13,123 nt of DNA, from positions 371 through 13,493 of the forward strand of contig LFRX01000033.1 in the NCBI GenBank assembly GCA_001512985.1, written 5' to 3'. Shown here piece by piece: positions 11,928-13,123 of this stretch; position 1 is the stretch's first letter, and every line of letters starts with the position of its first letter. Position numbers and translations under genes: made by a program. This stretch comes from Acholeplasmatales bacterium DTU056 (GTDB taxonomy: Bacteria > Bacillota_I > Bacilli_A > ML615J-28 > CAG-698). The notes beneath the pieces are model-generated. The model was given only the letters and a program-made list of their open reading frames with translations. It was not told the origin of the DNA and made no database searches.

Positions 11928-13085
11928 TTGTTTAAAGAGCGACGTATTTTTACATCAGAGTCTGTTACCGAAGGTCACCCTGATAAAGTTGCTGATCAAA
12001 TTAGTGATGCTGTTCTAGATGCAATTTTAGAAAAAGACCCAGTTGCTAAGGTAGCTTGTGAAGTAGCGGTGACAACTGGATTAGTTTTAGTGATGGGTGA
12101 AATTACTACAGAAACTTATGTAGATATTCAAAAAATAGTTCGTGATACCGTAAAAGAAATTGGTTATGATCGAGGAAAATATGGGTTTGATGCCGATAAC
12201 TTGGCAGTTTTAGTATGTATTGATGAACAATCTCCCGATATCGCCCGCGGAGTAGGTGATGCAGAAGGGGCGGGAGACCAAGGAATAATGTTTGGATATG
12301 CTTGCAATGAAACTGAAGAATATATGCCATTAACGATTACGTTAGCCCATAAATTAGCAAAACGTTTGGCCGATGTTCGCAAAAGTGGACAAGCTAAATT
12401 TCTGCGCCCTGATGGAAAAACCCAAGTTAGTATTGAATATGATGACAACAATCAACCAGTAAGAGTTCATAGTGTTGTGGTCTCAACGCAACATAGCGAA
12501 GATGTTTCATATTCGAAATTACGAGACTTTGTTATAAATGAAGTAATAAAAAAAGTTATCCCAGCGCATTTAATAGATGAAAAAACACTTATTTACGTTA
12601 ATCCAACTGGACGATTTGTTCTAGGTGGACCGCGAGCTGACTCAGGGTTAACAGGAAGAAAAATTATTGTGGACACTTATGGTGGATATGGACGTCATGG
12701 TGGTGGCGCATTTAGCGGCAAAGATCCAACTAAAGTAGACCGCAGTGCTTCTTATATGGCAAGATATATTGCGAAAAATATTGTTGCTAGTGGAATTACA
12801 AGCGCATGTGAAATTCAATTATCATATGTTATTGGTGTTAAAGAACCAATTTCAATTGCAGTAAGTCTAGATAATCCAAAAGCCGGCGTTACAAGTGAAG
12901 AGGTCATAAAAGTTATTCGGGAAAATTTTGATCTGACTCCACGGGGAATAATTAAAACTTTAAATTTACGGGCACCAATTTATCGTCAAGTTGCTGCGTA
13001 TGGTCACTTTGGACGAAATGATTTAGATTTACCATGGGAAAGACTTGATAAAGTTGATGTCTTTAAAAAACATTTTAACTTATAA
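11928..13085 (+). CDS. metK: S-adenosylmethionine synthetase (methionine adenosyltransferase)
   Basis: A 385-residue cytoplasmic enzyme that makes S-adenosylmethionine from methionine and ATP, releasing phosphate and diphosphate; it works as a tetramer. The N-terminal FTSESVTEGHPDK holds the catalytic His and ATP-binding residues. GAGDQGIMFGYA and GGGAFSGKDPTKVDRS are the two family signature segments, the latter with the glycine-rich phosphate loop. Length is close to the usual 380-400. The start is TTG 11928, six bases after GAGGTG (11916-11921). The in-frame GTG 11919 lies inside the ribosome site, and the resulting start MFKERRIFTSES aligns with B. subtilis MetK. No SAM riboswitch lies upstream. 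Monocistronic. Confidence 0.97.
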   Translation: MFKERRIFTSESVTEGHPDKVADQISDAVLDAILEKDPVAKVACEVAVTTGLVLVMGEITTETYVDIQKIVRDTVKEIGYDRGKYGFDADNLAVLVCIDEQSPDIARGVGDAEGAGDQGIMFGYACNETEEYMPLTITLAHKLAKRLADVRKSGQAKFLRPDGKTQVSIEYDDNNQPVRVHSVVVSTQHSEDVSYSKLRDFVINEVIKKVIPAHLIDEKTLIYVNPTGRFVLGGPRADSGLTGRKIIVDTYGGYGRHGGGAFSGKDPTKVDRSASYMARYIAKNIVASGITSACEIQLSYVIGVKEPISIAVSLDNPKAGVTSEEVIKVIRENFDLTPRGIIKTLNLRAPIYRQVAAYGHFGRNDLDLPWERLDKVDVFKKHFNL

Positions 13086-13123
13086 AAAAGGTGAAGTATT
13101 ACTAAGATACTTCACCTTTTTTT
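13086..13123 (+). terminator. Terminator of metK
   Basis: AAAAGGTGAAGTAT (13086-13099) pairs perfectly with ATACTTCACCTTTT (13107-13120) around TACTAAG, with Ts to the window end. Confidence 0.93.

Noticed and set aside
12106..12451. Minus-strand reading frames within metK, and similar ones inside infC, the kinase, the ABC ATPase and tldD
   Set aside because: They are antisense to well-recognised genes, lack ribosome sites and have no domain features.
1..13123. Mobile element, CRISPR array, prophage or defence island
   Set aside because: No transposase, integrase, direct-repeat array, attachment site or defence gene was seen; gene content is housekeeping plus one coat cluster.

Overview
The window is AT-rich bacterial chromosome, about one third G+C by eye. 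It carries strong GGAGG-type ribosome sites, sigma-A promoters with 17-base spacers, and almost one intrinsic terminator per transcription unit. UGA is used as a stop (at the end of tldD), and the genes read full length with the standard code, so a UGA=Trp mollicute is unlikely. The infC-rpmI-rplT order, the TGS-domain uridine kinase and above all a cotJ spore-coat cluster point to a spore-forming, low-G+C member of the Bacillota. The flavour is Erysipelotrichia, Turicibacter or Haloplasma rather than classic Bacillus, but the exact lineage is inference. No mobile element, CRISPR array, tRNA or rRNA was seen, and there is no gene-free stretch over 300 bases.

Layout. (1) 1-564: 3' part of a membrane protein, probably an ABC-2 type permease. 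(2) 570-1950: the IF3/L35/L20 operon, with a consensus promoter, a structured leader ending in an attenuator-like terminator, infC (apparently starting at AUU), rpmI, rplT and a terminator. (3) 2020-2511: a four-helix membrane protein of unknown role. (4) 2547-4358: promoter, TGS/uridine-kinase-like nucleoside kinase, terminator. (5) 4377-6388: a D-2-hydroxyacid dehydrogenase, then a two-gene cotJ cluster. The first cotJ gene looks like a CotJA-CotJB fusion and the second is CotJC, a manganese-catalase-family coat protein. A sigma-E-like promoter precedes them, lying inside an inverted repeat that would hide the ribosome site in read-through mRNA. (6) 6471-8254: an ABC exporter (ATPase plus permease), ending in a two-way terminator shared with (7) a convergent class I glutamine amidotransferase at 8254-8913. 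(8) 9028-11840: divergent promoter, tldD and tldE (metalloprotease heterodimer) with a 4-base overlap, terminator. (9) 11863-13123: metK (S-adenosylmethionine synthetase) without a SAM riboswitch, then a terminator.

Most of the content is housekeeping: translation, nucleoside salvage, SAM synthesis and peptide turnover. The least ordinary part is 5310-5800. There a sporulation-type promoter, a Shine-Dalgarno-masking hairpin and an apparent coat-protein gene fusion occur together. The proposed logic is inference: vegetative read-through from the dehydrogenase would be translationally silent, whereas mRNA started at the sigma-E-like promoter would lack the masking arm and be translated.
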